NCBI GenBank assembly: GCA_944345705.1
Contig: CALVML010000008.1
Span: forward strand, 1-52,325
DNA from: an uncultured Clostridia bacterium
Lineage (GTDB): Bacteria; Bacillota; Clostridia; Christensenellales; UBA1242
Length of the DNA stretch: 52,325 bases
Reading direction: 5' to 3'
The stretch's first letter is position 1; each line of letters starts with the position of its first letter. The position numbers and the translations under genes were made by a program. The notes under the pieces were generated by a model. That model made no database searches, was not told where the DNA came from, and worked only from the letters and a program-made list of their open reading frames with translations. Shown in pieces: positions 42,774-51,309 of the stretch.

Positions 42774-43688
42774 TTAATCAATCTTTTTAAGCTTTTGCAT
42801 GTAATTTTTAAAATATTGTGGCAATGCAATTTCAAATTCCATGCGCTTGTTGCTACGCGGATGAATGAATGAAATATAGTAAGAATGAAGGAGTTGCCCT
42901 TTGAGATTTTTATCAGCCTTGCCATATTCGCTGTCACCTATTATTGAGTGACCGAGCATTTTGCAATGAACACGAATTTGATGAGTCCTACCAGTCTTAA
43001 GCGAAAATTCAACAAGCGTTGCATTTGTAAAGCGTTCTACAACTCTATATTCACTAATTGCAATCTTGCCCTTATTTGATACAGCCATCTTTTTTCTATC
43101 ATTTTTACTTCTTTCAATGTAAGTGGTGATAGTGTCACTATCCTTAGTAAACACGCCTTCGCATAGAGCCAAATATTTTCGACTGCAAGTTTTATCCTTA
43201 ATCTGTTTAGCAAGCGCAACATGAGCAAAGTCATTTTTTGCAACAAGCATAAGTCCTGAAGTGTTTTTATCTAGCCTATGCACAATTCCCGGGCGCAACT
43301 GTCCGTTTATTCCACTTAAATCTTTTATCCTATAGATAAGCGCATTGACAAGAGTGTTGTCCTTTGTCGATGCACATGGATGTACGACAAGTCCTTGTGG
43401 TTTGTTGATGACTAAAAGATCACTATCTTGATATACAATTTCAAAGTCAATGTCCTGTGGCTCTAGTGATATTGATTTTGGTTTTTCTATTTCATATTGA
43501 ATAACTTGACCCTCTTTCAAAATATAACCCGCCTTGACAATTTTGCCGTTTAATAAAATCTCTCCCCGCTCTATCAGGTTCTTGATATGGCTTCTTGTGA
43601 AATCGGCAAAAAGGTTAGACATAAAAATGTCTAGTCTTTCTCCTTCTGCTTTTCTTTCAACTTTAATCTCTCCTTTAAAATCTTCCAT
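42774..43688 (-). CDS. rluD: RluD-family 23S rRNA pseudouridine synthase
   Basis: 304 residues. An N-terminal S4 RNA-binding domain (RLDIFMSNLFADFTRSHIKNLIERGEILLNG) is followed by the catalytic domain with RPGIVHRLDKNTSGLMLVAKND (catalytic Asp in HRLD) and KTGRTHQIRVHCKMLGH. It converts uridines of 23S rRNA helix 69 or a related site to pseudouridine. Firmicutes carry several members (YlyB, YjbO, RluB types), so the exact target is uncertain. In many relatives this gene follows lspA, as it does here (lspA 43815 then rluD). Confidence 0.93.
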   Translation of the reverse strand: MEDFKGEIKVERKAEGERLDIFMSNLFADFTRSHIKNLIERGEILLNGKIVKAGYILKEGQVIQYEIEKPKSISLEPQDIDFEIVYQDSDLLVINKPQGLVVHPCASTKDNTLVNALIYRIKDLSGINGQLRPGIVHRLDKNTSGLMLVAKNDFAHVALAKQIKDKTCSRKYLALCEGVFTKDSDTITTYIERSKNDRKKMAVSNKGKIAISEYRVVERFTNATLVEFSLKTGRTHQIRVHCKMLGHSIIGDSEYGKADKNLKGQLLHSYYISFIHPRSNKRMEFEIALPQYFKNYMQKLKKID

Positions 43689-43814
43689 AATTAACTCAAA
43701 TTTAGAATATTTTTTAATTTTTTCAGTGTTTTTATTAAATATTTAATAAAAATTTGCTATTTTTCTGTAAATTACTATTTTAATACTAAAGAAAACCCGT
43801 GCTTTACTTTTCCC

Positions 43815-44558
43815 TTATTTTGCATTTTTGTCACTATCTATTTTATCGTCAGTAGAAAGATCTTTAGCCTGATTTTCATTTTGAATTTGATTTTGTTCAA
43901 TTAGATCGTCAACTTTCGATGTGTCTTCTTCCAAATTCTGCTTTTCATTTATATCACTTTCTACTTTTTCGTTGCTACTTTTTTGTAAATCTTTTTCTAC
44001 GCTACCTATGTTGCTGTTAGTGCTAGCTGACATAGTACTTGCACTTTCGGTTTTTAAAAGTTTCTCTTCCTTTGAATAGAAAAATATAAAATAGATAAAA
44101 AGCAAGATTATGCCAACTGTCAAGCAAATATCAGCAACATTGAATACAGGAAAATTCATAAAGTCAAAGTTTATGAAATCTCGCACAAAGCCAAATGCTA
44201 TTCTATCTATTAGATTGCCAAAACAACCCCCTGCAATAAAACCTAGACTAACAGATAACCAAAGTGAAATTTTGTCTTTGAACTTTCGAAGTCTAAGTAC
44301 ATAAAAAGCGATGAAAAGCGCTATAACAATTATCGATATAATTATTAAAAAGATTGGTCTGCCAGAAAAAATCCCCCATGCAGCACCGCTGTTATGGACA
44401 TATATAAAACTGATAAAACCGTGGATTATCTCCCTGCTCGCTCCAACTGTGCCAAGTGATTTATCAATCAAATGCTTGCTGACTAGATCTAAAGTAAGTA
44501 GTAATGCAAATAACACGCATGGAAGGACAATCGCCAATATTACTCTCTTATTCTTCAA
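43815..44558 (-). CDS. lspA: Lipoprotein signal peptidase II with acidic C-terminal tail
   Basis: 247 residues, about 85 longer than usual. The first ~165 are a standard LspA with four membrane helices, GGCFGNLIDRIAFGFVRDFINF and FNVADICLTVGI with the two catalytic Asp residues. The remaining tail (ESASTMSASTNSNIGSVEKD... to NAK) is Ser/Asp/Glu/Gln-rich, low-complexity and cytosolic. It cleaves the signal peptide of prolipoproteins before the lipid-modified Cys. It overlaps sepF by 11 bases. Confidence 0.93.
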   Translation of the reverse strand: MKNKRVILAIVLPCVLFALLLTLDLVSKHLIDKSLGTVGASREIIHGFISFIYVHNSGAAWGIFSGRPIFLIIISIIVIALFIAFYVLRLRKFKDKISLWLSVSLGFIAGGCFGNLIDRIAFGFVRDFINFDFMNFPVFNVADICLTVGIILLFIYFIFFYSKEEKLLKTESASTMSASTNSNIGSVEKDLQKSSNEKVESDINEKQNLEEDTSKVDDLIEQNQIQNENQAKDLSTDDKIDSDKNAK

Positions 44559-44904
44559 TTTCCATTCCCTCCGGTAAAATCAAATAAAGATCTTCGTCAT
44601 TCAAAAGCACGCTTCGTGCTTGCGTTCCAAAAACAAAGCCGTGCAAAAAGTCCATGATACCATCGTTTTTATCACAACTTTCAAATGAAATAATAATTGC
44701 CTTTTTTTGCTTAACAAATTCTAAAAATGATTTTAGCATTTCCAAATTCTCAGGATAATAAACAGGAACGCCGTCAATCTGGTCTGTGCGCCTACCTCTT
44801 TTATTTTTAAATTTATATGAAGCCTTGGTTTTACTCTTTGTAGTTTTCACTTTTTTTTCACCCTCAAACCCAAGTGCTTTAAATATTCCACCCATAAAAC
44901 TCAT
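44548..44904 (-). CDS. sepF: Cell division protein SepF
   Basis: 118 residues. The N-terminal MSFMGGIFKALGF is a short amphipathic membrane-binding helix, followed by a basic linker and the SepF/YlmF fold (AIIISFESCDKNDGIMDFLHGFVFGTQAR, YLILPEGMEI). It bundles and tethers FtsZ polymers at the division site. The linker is Lys-rich, longer than the core. GAGGTGA precedes the ATG. Placed upstream of lspA; in Firmicutes sepF usually sits in the ylm cluster next to lspA, which agrees. Confidence 0.9.
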   Translation of the reverse strand: MSFMGGIFKALGFEGEKKVKTTKSKTKASYKFKNKRGRRTDQIDGVPVYYPENLEMLKSFLEFVKQKKAIIISFESCDKNDGIMDFLHGFVFGTQARSVLLNDEDLYLILPEGMEIEE

Positions 44905-45390
44905 AAATCACCTCTAGTTTCAATATCTGATACTTATATTCTTAACTGTGCCAAAATTTCAATTAATAGCATATAGTTGTTTATATTCCGCTAAACTTAT
45001 TTTAAGCAATTTTTTCATACTACAACAAAATCTTATATTCAACTTAACATTTTATTGCAAACAAATTTTAAATTTGTTCAAACTATAGTGATAAATAAAG
45101 CATACTTCAAAACCTATAGTTTCTGCTAATCAATTATCACAAAGTTTTTATTATTATAACATAATTTACAAATAAGATAAAATGAAATATATAAATTAAC
45201 TGCTTATTTGTTCATGTTTTGCGTAGGATATTAATAAAAAATTAAATTTAATAAATTTGAATATCCTTAAAACAAAACTTTAACATAAAAATCTTCGTAA
45301 AACAAATAAAATAATGATCAAAAATTTCATAGAAATTACGAAATAAGGATAAAATTGTTTAAAGACAATGCAACAAGTAGATTAAAACAA
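44905..45390. other. Long intergenic region between sepF and tuf
   Basis: About 490 AT-rich bases with no open frame of note and no tRNA. It must hold the sepF-lspA promoter, but no clear consensus is seen. The right end is the tuf terminator. Confidence 0.5.
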
Positions 45391-45422
45391 AAAAATGACT
45401 ACCTTTTTAGATAGTCATTTTT
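45391..45422 (-). terminator. Terminator of tuf
   Basis: AAAAATGACTA (45391-45401) pairs with TAGTCATTTTT (45412-45422), just after the tuf stop, with A-rich sequence on the plus strand giving the U tract. Confidence 0.9.
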
Positions 45423-45444
45423 GAAATATATTTAATTCTTAAAA

Positions 45445-46632
45445 TTATTCAATGATTGTTGAAACAACACCAGAACCAACTGTTCTGCCACCTTCACGGA
45501 TAGCGAAACGAAGTCCTTGTTCAACAGCGATAGGGTTAATAAGAGTGATTGTCATATTAACGTGATCGCCAGGCATAACCATTTCAACGCCCTTTTCAAG
45601 TTCGATTACACCAGTAATGTCAGTAGTTCTGAAATAGAATTGTGGTCTATAACCATTGAAGAATGGAGTATGACGGCCACCTTCTTCTTTCTTCAATACA
45701 TACACTTGTGCAGTGAATTTTGTATGAGGGTGAATTGAACCAGGTTTGCAAAGAACTTGTCCTCTTTCAACGTCGCTTCTTGTGATACCACGAAGAAGAA
45801 GTCCAGCATTGTCACCAGCGATTGCAGCGTCAAGTGACTTGTGGAACATTTCCACACCAGTAACAACTGTTGATTTAGAAGCGCCAAGACCTACGATTTC
45901 AACAGTATCACCAATCTTAACAGATCCTCTCTCTACTCTACCAGTAGCAACTGTTCCACGTCCTGTGATTGTGAATACGTCTTCAACAGGCATAAGGAAA
46001 GGCTTGTCTGTATCTCTTTCAGGTTCAGGAATGTAGTTGTCAAGAGCTTCCATAAGTTCTCTAATGCAGTCGCAAGCAGGGTTGTTTACATCGCCAGCTT
46101 GAGCAGCTTCAAGAGCTTTAAGAGCAGAACCCTTGATAATAGGTGTAGTGTCACCAGGGAATCCATATTCAGTAAGAAGATCACGGATTTCCATTTCAAC
46201 AAGTTCAAGAAGTTCAGGATCGTCAACTTGATCAGTCTTGTTCATGAATACTACAATGTATGGAACGCCAACTTGTCTTGCAAGAAGAATGTGTTCTCTT
46301 GTTTGAGGCATTGGACCATCAGTTGCAGCAACAACAAGGATAGCACCATCCATTTGAGCAGCACCAGTAATCATGTTTTTAACATAGTCGGCGTGTCCTG
46401 GACAGTCTACGTGTGCATAGTGACGTTTTTCAGTTTCATATTCAACGTGTGCAGTGTTGATTGTGATACCTCTAGCCTTTTCTTCTGGGGCTTTATCGAT
46501 TTCGTCATATTTTAATTTTTGTGTACCATAAATCATGGTAATAGCAGCAGTAAGAGTTGTCTTACCGTGGTCAACGTGACCAATTGTACCAACGTTTACG
46601 TGTGGTTTTGATCTAACATAAGCTTCAGCCAT
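45445..46632 (-). CDS. tuf: Elongation factor Tu
   Basis: 395 residues. [10 protein letters not shown] (G1), [12 protein letters not shown] (G3), NKTD (G4), then the two beta-barrel domains ending [15 protein letters not shown]. It delivers aminoacyl-tRNA to the ribosome. The start is ATG 46632 ([13 protein letters not shown]) with AAGGAG nine bases upstream; an in-frame upstream extension of 37 residues spans the promoter and is not coding. It is separated from fusA by 271 bases and has its own promoter. Confidence 0.98.
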   Translation of the reverse strand: MAEAYVRSKPHVNVGTIGHVDHGKTTLTAAITMIYGTQKLKYDEIDKAPEEKARGITINTAHVEYETEKRHYAHVDCPGHADYVKNMITGAAQMDGAILVVAATDGPMPQTREHILLARQVGVPYIVVFMNKTDQVDDPELLELVEMEIRDLLTEYGFPGDTTPIIKGSALKALEAAQAGDVNNPACDCIRELMEALDNYIPEPERDTDKPFLMPVEDVFTITGRGTVATGRVERGSVKIGDTVEIVGLGASKSTVVTGVEMFHKSLDAAIAGDNAGLLLRGITRSDVERGQVLCKPGSIHPHTKFTAQVYVLKKEEGGRHTPFFNGYRPQFYFRTTDITGVIELEKGVEMVMPGDHVNMTITLINPIAVEQGLRFAIREGGRTVGSGVVSTIIE

Positions 46633-46668
46633 TGTTTTAAAATCTCCTTTTTTTATTAATCTAGTGTC

Positions 46669-46696
46669 ATTGTAGCATATTTTCAAATAAATGCAA
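46669..46696 (-). promoter_or_regulatory. Promoter of tuf
   Basis: TTGCAT (46696-46691), 16-bp spacer, TACAAT (46674-46669) on the minus strand, 36 bases before the tuf ATG. It allows expression apart from fusA. Confidence 0.65.
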
Positions 46697-46903
46697 AACA
46701 TTTTTACAATTTTTATTGCAATATTTTGCAAAATAATTTTCACAAGTTTAAGGCGTTAATTTAATCGTTTTCGCGAAAAAACAAACATACCTTAAATTGA
46801 GTCAAGCATTATAAAATCTTCAACTACCCTTGTGTTCTTTGAAATATTGCCATTATTTAATTCATAATTCTTAATATTAATCTTTAAAATCTTAATCTAA
46901 GAA

Positions 46904-48982
46904 TTAATTGGAATTTTTTGCTCTTTCGCCAATGATGATATTAGCGATAGATTTTGGAACTTCTTGATAACGAAGTGGTTCCATAACATAATTACCACGA
47001 CCTTGAGTTTGAGAACGAAGGTCAGTTGCGTAACCAAACATTTCAGCAAGTGGAACTTCGGCATTTACGATTTGAACGCCAGCAGTTGATTCAGTACCAG
47101 TAAGCATTCCCCTTCTTGATGTGAGATTGCCCATTACAGTACCAAGGTATTCATCAGGAACTTCGACAGCAACCTTCATAATAGGCTCGAGAATCACAGG
47201 ATCTGCTTTTTTAGCACCATCTTGGAATGCCATAGAACCAGCGATCTTGAACGCCATTTCAGAAGAGTCGACTTCGTGATAAGAACCGTCAACTAAAGTA
47301 ACCTTAAAGTCAACTGTTTCATAACCTGCAAGAACACCGTTCATTCTTGCTTCATTGATACCGTTGTTGATAGGTTGGATATATTCCTTAGGAACAGAGC
47401 CACCAACAGTCTTATCTTCGAATTGATAACCGCTACCAGCAGGTAATGGTTCCATTTCGATGATACAGTGACCATATTGACCTTTACCACCGCTTTGACG
47501 GATGAATTTTCCTTCAGCGCGTACAGCCTTCTTGATAGCTTCACGGTAAGAAACTTGTGGCTTACCAACAGTTGCTTCAACCTTAAACTCACGAAGAAGT
47601 CTATCTACAATAATTTCAAGGTGAAGTTCGCCCATACCAGCGATAAGAGTTTGTCCTGTTTCCTTGTTAGTAGAAACTCTGAATGAAGGGTCTTCTCTTG
47701 AAAGTTTAGCTAGAGCAAGTGCCATTTTTTCTTGCATATCTTTTGTCTTAGGTTCGATAGCAAGTTGAATAACAGGTTCAGGGAATTCCATACTTTCAAG
47801 TTGGATAGGATGTTTTTCATCACAAAGAGTATGTCCTGTGATGGTATCCTTAAGTCCTACGATAGCAGCAATATCACCCGCGCTAACCTCTTGAATTTCT
47901 TGACGAGTGTTTGCGTGCATACGAATAAGACGACCAACTCTTTCAGTCTTGCCTGTGTTTGAGTTGTAAACATAGCTTCCTGCAGTAAGTTTTCCACTAT
48001 ATACACGGAAGAATGTAAGACCACCAACAAAAGGATCTGTCATGATCTTGAAAGCAAGTCCAGCAAGTGGAGCATTTTCATCAGCTTCTCTTGTTTCTTC
48101 TTCGCCTGTATCAGGGTTTACACCCTTGATTGCATCAATGTCAAGAGGGCTAGGCAAGTACTCAACCATAGCGTCAAGTAACATTTGAACACCCTTGTTC
48201 TTGTAAGAAGAACCGCAAAGTACAGGAACAAATGTCTTTTTGATTGTAGCATTTCTAATTGCCTTTTTAAGTTCTTCAATTGATACTTCACCAGTTTCAA
48301 AGTATTTCTCAAGTAGTGCATCATCTGTTTCAACAATCTTTTCAACCATTTCTTGATGCATACTCTCTGCCTTGTCTTTGAGCTCTGCAGGAATATCAGT
48401 AATTTCAATCTCTTTACCGATATCATCCTTGTAAATTTCTGCCTTCATTGTAAGAAGGTCGATAATTCCTACAAACGTTTCTGCTTCGCCGATAGGCATT
48501 TGTATAGCTAAAACTTTTGTCTTAAGTCTTCTTTCAATAGATTCAAGACAGCCATAGAAATCGGCAGCATCTCTATCCATTTTGTTTACATAGATTATAG
48601 TAGGAACTTTGTATTTGTTCGCCTGACGCCAAACTGTTTCAGTTTGAGGTTGAACCTTGTCACGAGCGGAAAGAACAAGTACAGCACCATCGAGAACCTT
48701 TAATGAACGCTCAACTTCAATTGTGAAGTCAACGTGTCCAGGGGTATCGATAATGTTGATCTTATGACCTTTCCAACTACAAGTTGTACAAGCAGAAGTA
48801 ATAGTAATACCTCTCTCCTGCTCCTGAGCCATCCAATCCATTGTCGCTTGACCATCGTGAACTTCGCCGATCTTATGATTTTTACCAGTATAGAAAAGAA
48901 TTCTTTCTGTGGTAGTAGTCTTACCAGCGTCGATATGAGCCATAATTCCGACATTTCTAGTCAGATGTAAATCATTTGCCAT
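46904..48982 (-). CDS. fusA: Elongation factor G
   Basis: 692 residues, full length. [15 protein letters not shown] (G1), DTPGHVDF (G3), NKMDRD (G4), domain IV with [14 protein letters not shown], and the C-terminal [13 protein letters not shown] signature. It is the translocase of translation. GGAGAAAAAATATATG gives the start. It follows the unknown 149-residue gene in the str region. Confidence 0.98.
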   Translation of the reverse strand: MANDLHLTRNVGIMAHIDAGKTTTTERILFYTGKNHKIGEVHDGQATMDWMAQEQERGITITSACTTCSWKGHKINIIDTPGHVDFTIEVERSLKVLDGAVLVLSARDKVQPQTETVWRQANKYKVPTIIYVNKMDRDAADFYGCLESIERRLKTKVLAIQMPIGEAETFVGIIDLLTMKAEIYKDDIGKEIEITDIPAELKDKAESMHQEMVEKIVETDDALLEKYFETGEVSIEELKKAIRNATIKKTFVPVLCGSSYKNKGVQMLLDAMVEYLPSPLDIDAIKGVNPDTGEEETREADENAPLAGLAFKIMTDPFVGGLTFFRVYSGKLTAGSYVYNSNTGKTERVGRLIRMHANTRQEIQEVSAGDIAAIVGLKDTITGHTLCDEKHPIQLESMEFPEPVIQLAIEPKTKDMQEKMALALAKLSREDPSFRVSTNKETGQTLIAGMGELHLEIIVDRLLREFKVEATVGKPQVSYREAIKKAVRAEGKFIRQSGGKGQYGHCIIEMEPLPAGSGYQFEDKTVGGSVPKEYIQPINNGINEARMNGVLAGYETVDFKVTLVDGSYHEVDSSEMAFKIAGSMAFQDGAKKADPVILEPIMKVAVEVPDEYLGTVMGNLTSRRGMLTGTESTAGVQIVNAEVPLAEMFGYATDLRSQTQGRGNYVMEPLRYQEVPKSIANIIIGERAKNSN

Positions 48983-49080
48983 ATATTTTTTCTCCTATTT
49001 AGATTTATAACCATTTTAAGTGCGGTTATATACACATTTGTTTAATTCTTTGCTTAATATATAATAGATTTCAAATTAAT

Positions 49081-49530
49081 TTATAAACTCAAACCAATTT
49101 CTTGCTGATTTTGATTTTCAGCTTGAACTTTTTTGTAGCGTAATTTTTCAAGACGGCGCGAACTTGCGCGTTTTAACTTCTTTCCGCCTTTAACAATTCC
49201 CTTTCCTATCGTTTCAACTCCCTTTCCAACAACTTTAGCAAGAGAATATGCGCATAGCGAAAGAAATTTGCCTGTTTTTAAGAGCCCTTTCCCAATAGTA
49301 GAAAAGACATTTTTAATCTTTTCAAGCTTTTCTGCCCTTCTTGCCTTCTTTAAAGCCTTAGCCTGCTCATTGAATTTTTGTACATCAGCATAAAGAGCAT
49401 CTCCTTCTTGTCTAAGTCCAGAAATTGCATCGTTTAGACTTGACATTTCTTTTTTTGACTTATCAACTAAACCTTCAAAGGCCGATAGGCCTGTTCCTAG
49501 ACAAGACATATAGTCATTATAACCTATCAT
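49081..49530 (-). CDS. Unknown basic coiled-coil protein inserted in the str operon
   Basis: 149 residues, not recognised. The N-terminal half (SAFEGLVDKSKKEMSSLNDAISGLRQ...DVQKFNEQAKALKKARRAEK) is predicted to be helical and coiled coil. The second half contains Gly/Lys repeats with helix character (IGKGLLKTGKFLSL, VVGKGVETIGKGIVKGGKKLKRASSRRLEKLRYKK), resembling an amphipathic membrane- or nucleic-acid-binding segment. Strongly basic. AAAGGAG precedes the ATG. It lies between rpsG and fusA, which are usually adjacent, together with the 33-bp repeat element. Probably a lineage-specific insertion. Confidence 0.6.
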   Translation of the reverse strand: MIGYNDYMSCLGTGLSAFEGLVDKSKKEMSSLNDAISGLRQEGDALYADVQKFNEQAKALKKARRAEKLEKIKNVFSTIGKGLLKTGKFLSLCAYSLAKVVGKGVETIGKGIVKGGKKLKRASSRRLEKLRYKKVQAENQNQQEIGLSL

Positions 49531-49593
49531 ATATTAAACTCCTTTTATTTTATCAATTTTTTTTATTTTGCAGACACATCAAATTGATAAAAA

Positions 49594-49871
49594 CGTGTCA
49601 GCGTCAAGATTTTGGTGTCGCCCTAAATTTTCTTTGACTTACTCCCATTCTTCTTTTAAACTTTGATTTTATAAATAAAGTCGATTTTTCATATTCCTTT
49701 ATATACAAACTCGAAGTCATCCTATAACACCCGTAAGGGTCCTTAAGTGGAAGAAGCTTAGGAGAGAAACCAAAAGCAAAATCGAAGAGCAACGCGAGAT
49801 TTTGCGTATCTTAGCTGTTAGCTTTACCTTAAGTAAAGCGTGTCAGCGTCAAGATTTTGGTGTCGCCCTAA
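49594..49871. repeat. 33-bp direct repeat bracketing a hairpin-rich element
   Basis: A perfect 33-bp sequence (CGTGTCAGCG...CGCCCTAA) occurs at 49594-49626 and again at 49839-49871. Between lie GCAAAATC/GATTTTGC (49776-49783 / 49798-49805) and GCTTTAC-CTTAA-GTAAAGC ending at 49839. The right copy stops two bases from the rpsG stop codon. It looks like a non-autonomous mobile or dispersed repeat. A 62-codon minus frame inside (49604-49792) has no obvious start signal. Confidence 0.8.
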
Positions 49872-49873
49872 CA

Positions 49874-50347
49874 CTACCACTTAAAATGCGCAAATGCCTT
49901 GTTAGCTTCAGCCATTCTGTGCATTTCATCTCTTCTCTTAACTGACGCACCAGTTTGATTGTAAGCATCAACAATTTCTCCAGCAAGACGAGCATCCATG
50001 CCTCTCTCACCTGTTCTCTTTCTTGCAAATGAAACTATCCAACGAATTGCAAGAGTTTGTCTTCTTTCAGGTCTGATTTCCATAGGTACTTGATATGTTG
50101 CACCGCCAACTCTTCTTGATTTAGTTTCAAGCACAGGCTTAACATTTTCAAGAGCAGTTTCAAACACTTCAAGAGGATCAGCACCAGTCTTATCTTTAAC
50201 AATGTCAAAAGCGCCATAAACAATTCTTTGTGCAAGGCCTTTCTTTCCAGATTCCATAACTTGATTTACAAGCTTAGTAACAACTTTGCTTTTATAAATT
50301 GGATCAGGAAGAACATCTCTTTTGACAGCACTATTTCTTCTTGGCAT
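49874..50347 (-). CDS. rpsG: 30S ribosomal protein S7
   Basis: 157 residues. [20 protein letters not shown] at the start and [19 protein letters not shown] are family signatures. It nucleates assembly of the 30S head. ATG follows AAGGAG. Spaced 166 bases from rpsL, which is more than the usual tight linkage. Confidence 0.97.
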   Translation of the reverse strand: MPRRNSAVKRDVLPDPIYKSKVVTKLVNQVMESGKKGLAQRIVYGAFDIVKDKTGADPLEVFETALENVKPVLETKSRRVGGATYQVPMEIRPERRQTLAIRWIVSFARKRTGERGMDARLAGEIVDAYNQTGASVKRRDEMHRMAEANKAFAHFKW

Positions 50348-50513
50348 AAAATTTTTCTTCTCCTTTTAATAAATTTTTTAGTCATGAAAAACTGAAATTT
50401 CAAAGAAAACTTATCAAAATCAACAATTTTTCATGTAATTTTTTGAATTTTTTTGTAGTTTTAACTTAATTTAAGCAAAAAATTCAAAATCTTAAAAACT
50501 AAATCAAGATTTT

Positions 50514-50894
50514 TTATTTAGTCTTCTTTGGACGCTTTGTACCATATTTAGACCTAGACTGCTTTCTGTTTTGAACACCAGCAGTGTCAAGTGTTCCGCG
50601 CACGATGTGGTAACGAACACCAGGTAGGTCCTTAACTCTTCCGCCACGAACAAGTACTACACTATGCTCTTGAAGGTTGTGTCCAATTCCTGGAATGTAG
50701 CAAGTACCTTCAGTGCCGTTTGAAAGTTTAACTCTGGCAATCTTACGAAGAGCTGAGTTAGGCTTTTTAGGTGTAGCAGTACGCACTGAAAGACAAACAC
50801 CACGCTTTTGAGGACATTCGTCAAGAAGTGGAGCTTTTGACTTTTTCTCAAAAGTTTCGCGACCTTTTCTAACAAGTTGGTTTATTGTAGGCAT
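50514..50894 (-). CDS. rpsL: 30S ribosomal protein S12
   Basis: 126 residues. [33 protein letters not shown] (the decoding-centre loop) and [17 protein letters not shown] are intact. The loop keeps Lys at the classical streptomycin position. It is the first gene of the str operon here; rpoB/rpoC do not precede it. AAGGAG upstream. Its long leader is described separately. Confidence 0.97.
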   Translation of the reverse strand: MPTINQLVRKGRETFEKKSKAPLLDECPQKRGVCLSVRTATPKKPNSALRKIARVKLSNGTEGTCYIPGIGHNLQEHSVVLVRGGRVKDLPGVRYHIVRGTLDTAGVQNRKQSRSKYGTKRPKKTK

Positions 50895-51166
50895 CTTTCT
50901 TCTCCTTTTAACTTAATTACTTAAGATTTTATTTTGTCGTAAAAAATGCGACAACAGCTTATGTTGTCGCACAAAAAATGCTTTTATAGTGTAAAACATG
51001 AATGACACGATTGCATAATATGCAACTCCGCTTAAAATTCCCGGCGAATCGGCGAAAAGATTTCACCTGTCATTTGTTTCTGCCTTCCACTCATATAATG
51101 AGTGCTTGCGTAAAAAGAACTAAAAGTCTTTTCAAAAAGCATTGCCTCCGACAACGAAGCATACGC
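50895..51166 (-). promoter_or_regulatory. rpsL leader with terminator-like hairpin
   Basis: A leader of about 270 bases runs from the promoter at 51172-51200 to the rpsL ATG. Near its end is a perfect 10-bp hairpin, TGCGACAACA-TAAGC-TGTTGTCGCA on the minus strand (50971-50947), followed by TTTTTT. This is an intrinsic terminator by form, sitting inside the leader, so it may be an attenuator. Upstream segments GGTGAAATC...GATTCGCC and others could form an alternative structure, which I cannot fold here. Confidence 0.65.
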
Positions 51167-51171
51167 GATAT

Positions 51172-51200
51172 ATTATAGCCACTCTCGCCTCGCTTGTCAA
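51172..51200 (-). promoter_or_regulatory. Consensus sigma-A promoter of the str operon
   Basis: TTGACA (51200-51195), 17-bp GC-richer spacer, TATAAT (51177-51172) on the minus strand: exact consensus in both boxes and ideal spacing. Confidence 0.88.
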
Positions 51201-51309
51201 GCATTTTTAATAAAGAATATTGTTAATAATAAATATTTATTCTATTATAATTATAAGTCCATTGTAAAGACATGCAAACCTATTTAAAACTCTATTCTTA
51301 CTGTTATCC

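Noticed and set aside
44905..45390. Possible structural RNA in the long sepF-tuf gap
   Set aside because: Only AT-rich sequence; no tRNA, 6S-like or SRP-like motif could be recognised by eye.
46633..46743. 37-residue N-terminal extension of EF-Tu
   Set aside because: It spans the tuf promoter and ribosome-binding site, and EF-Tu begins at MAEAYVRSK.
49604..49792. 62-residue minus-strand frame between rpsG and the unknown gene
   Set aside because: Runs through the 33-bp repeat and the hairpin element, no ribosome-binding site; better explained as a chance frame in a repeat. It could be reconsidered if copies elsewhere keep it open.
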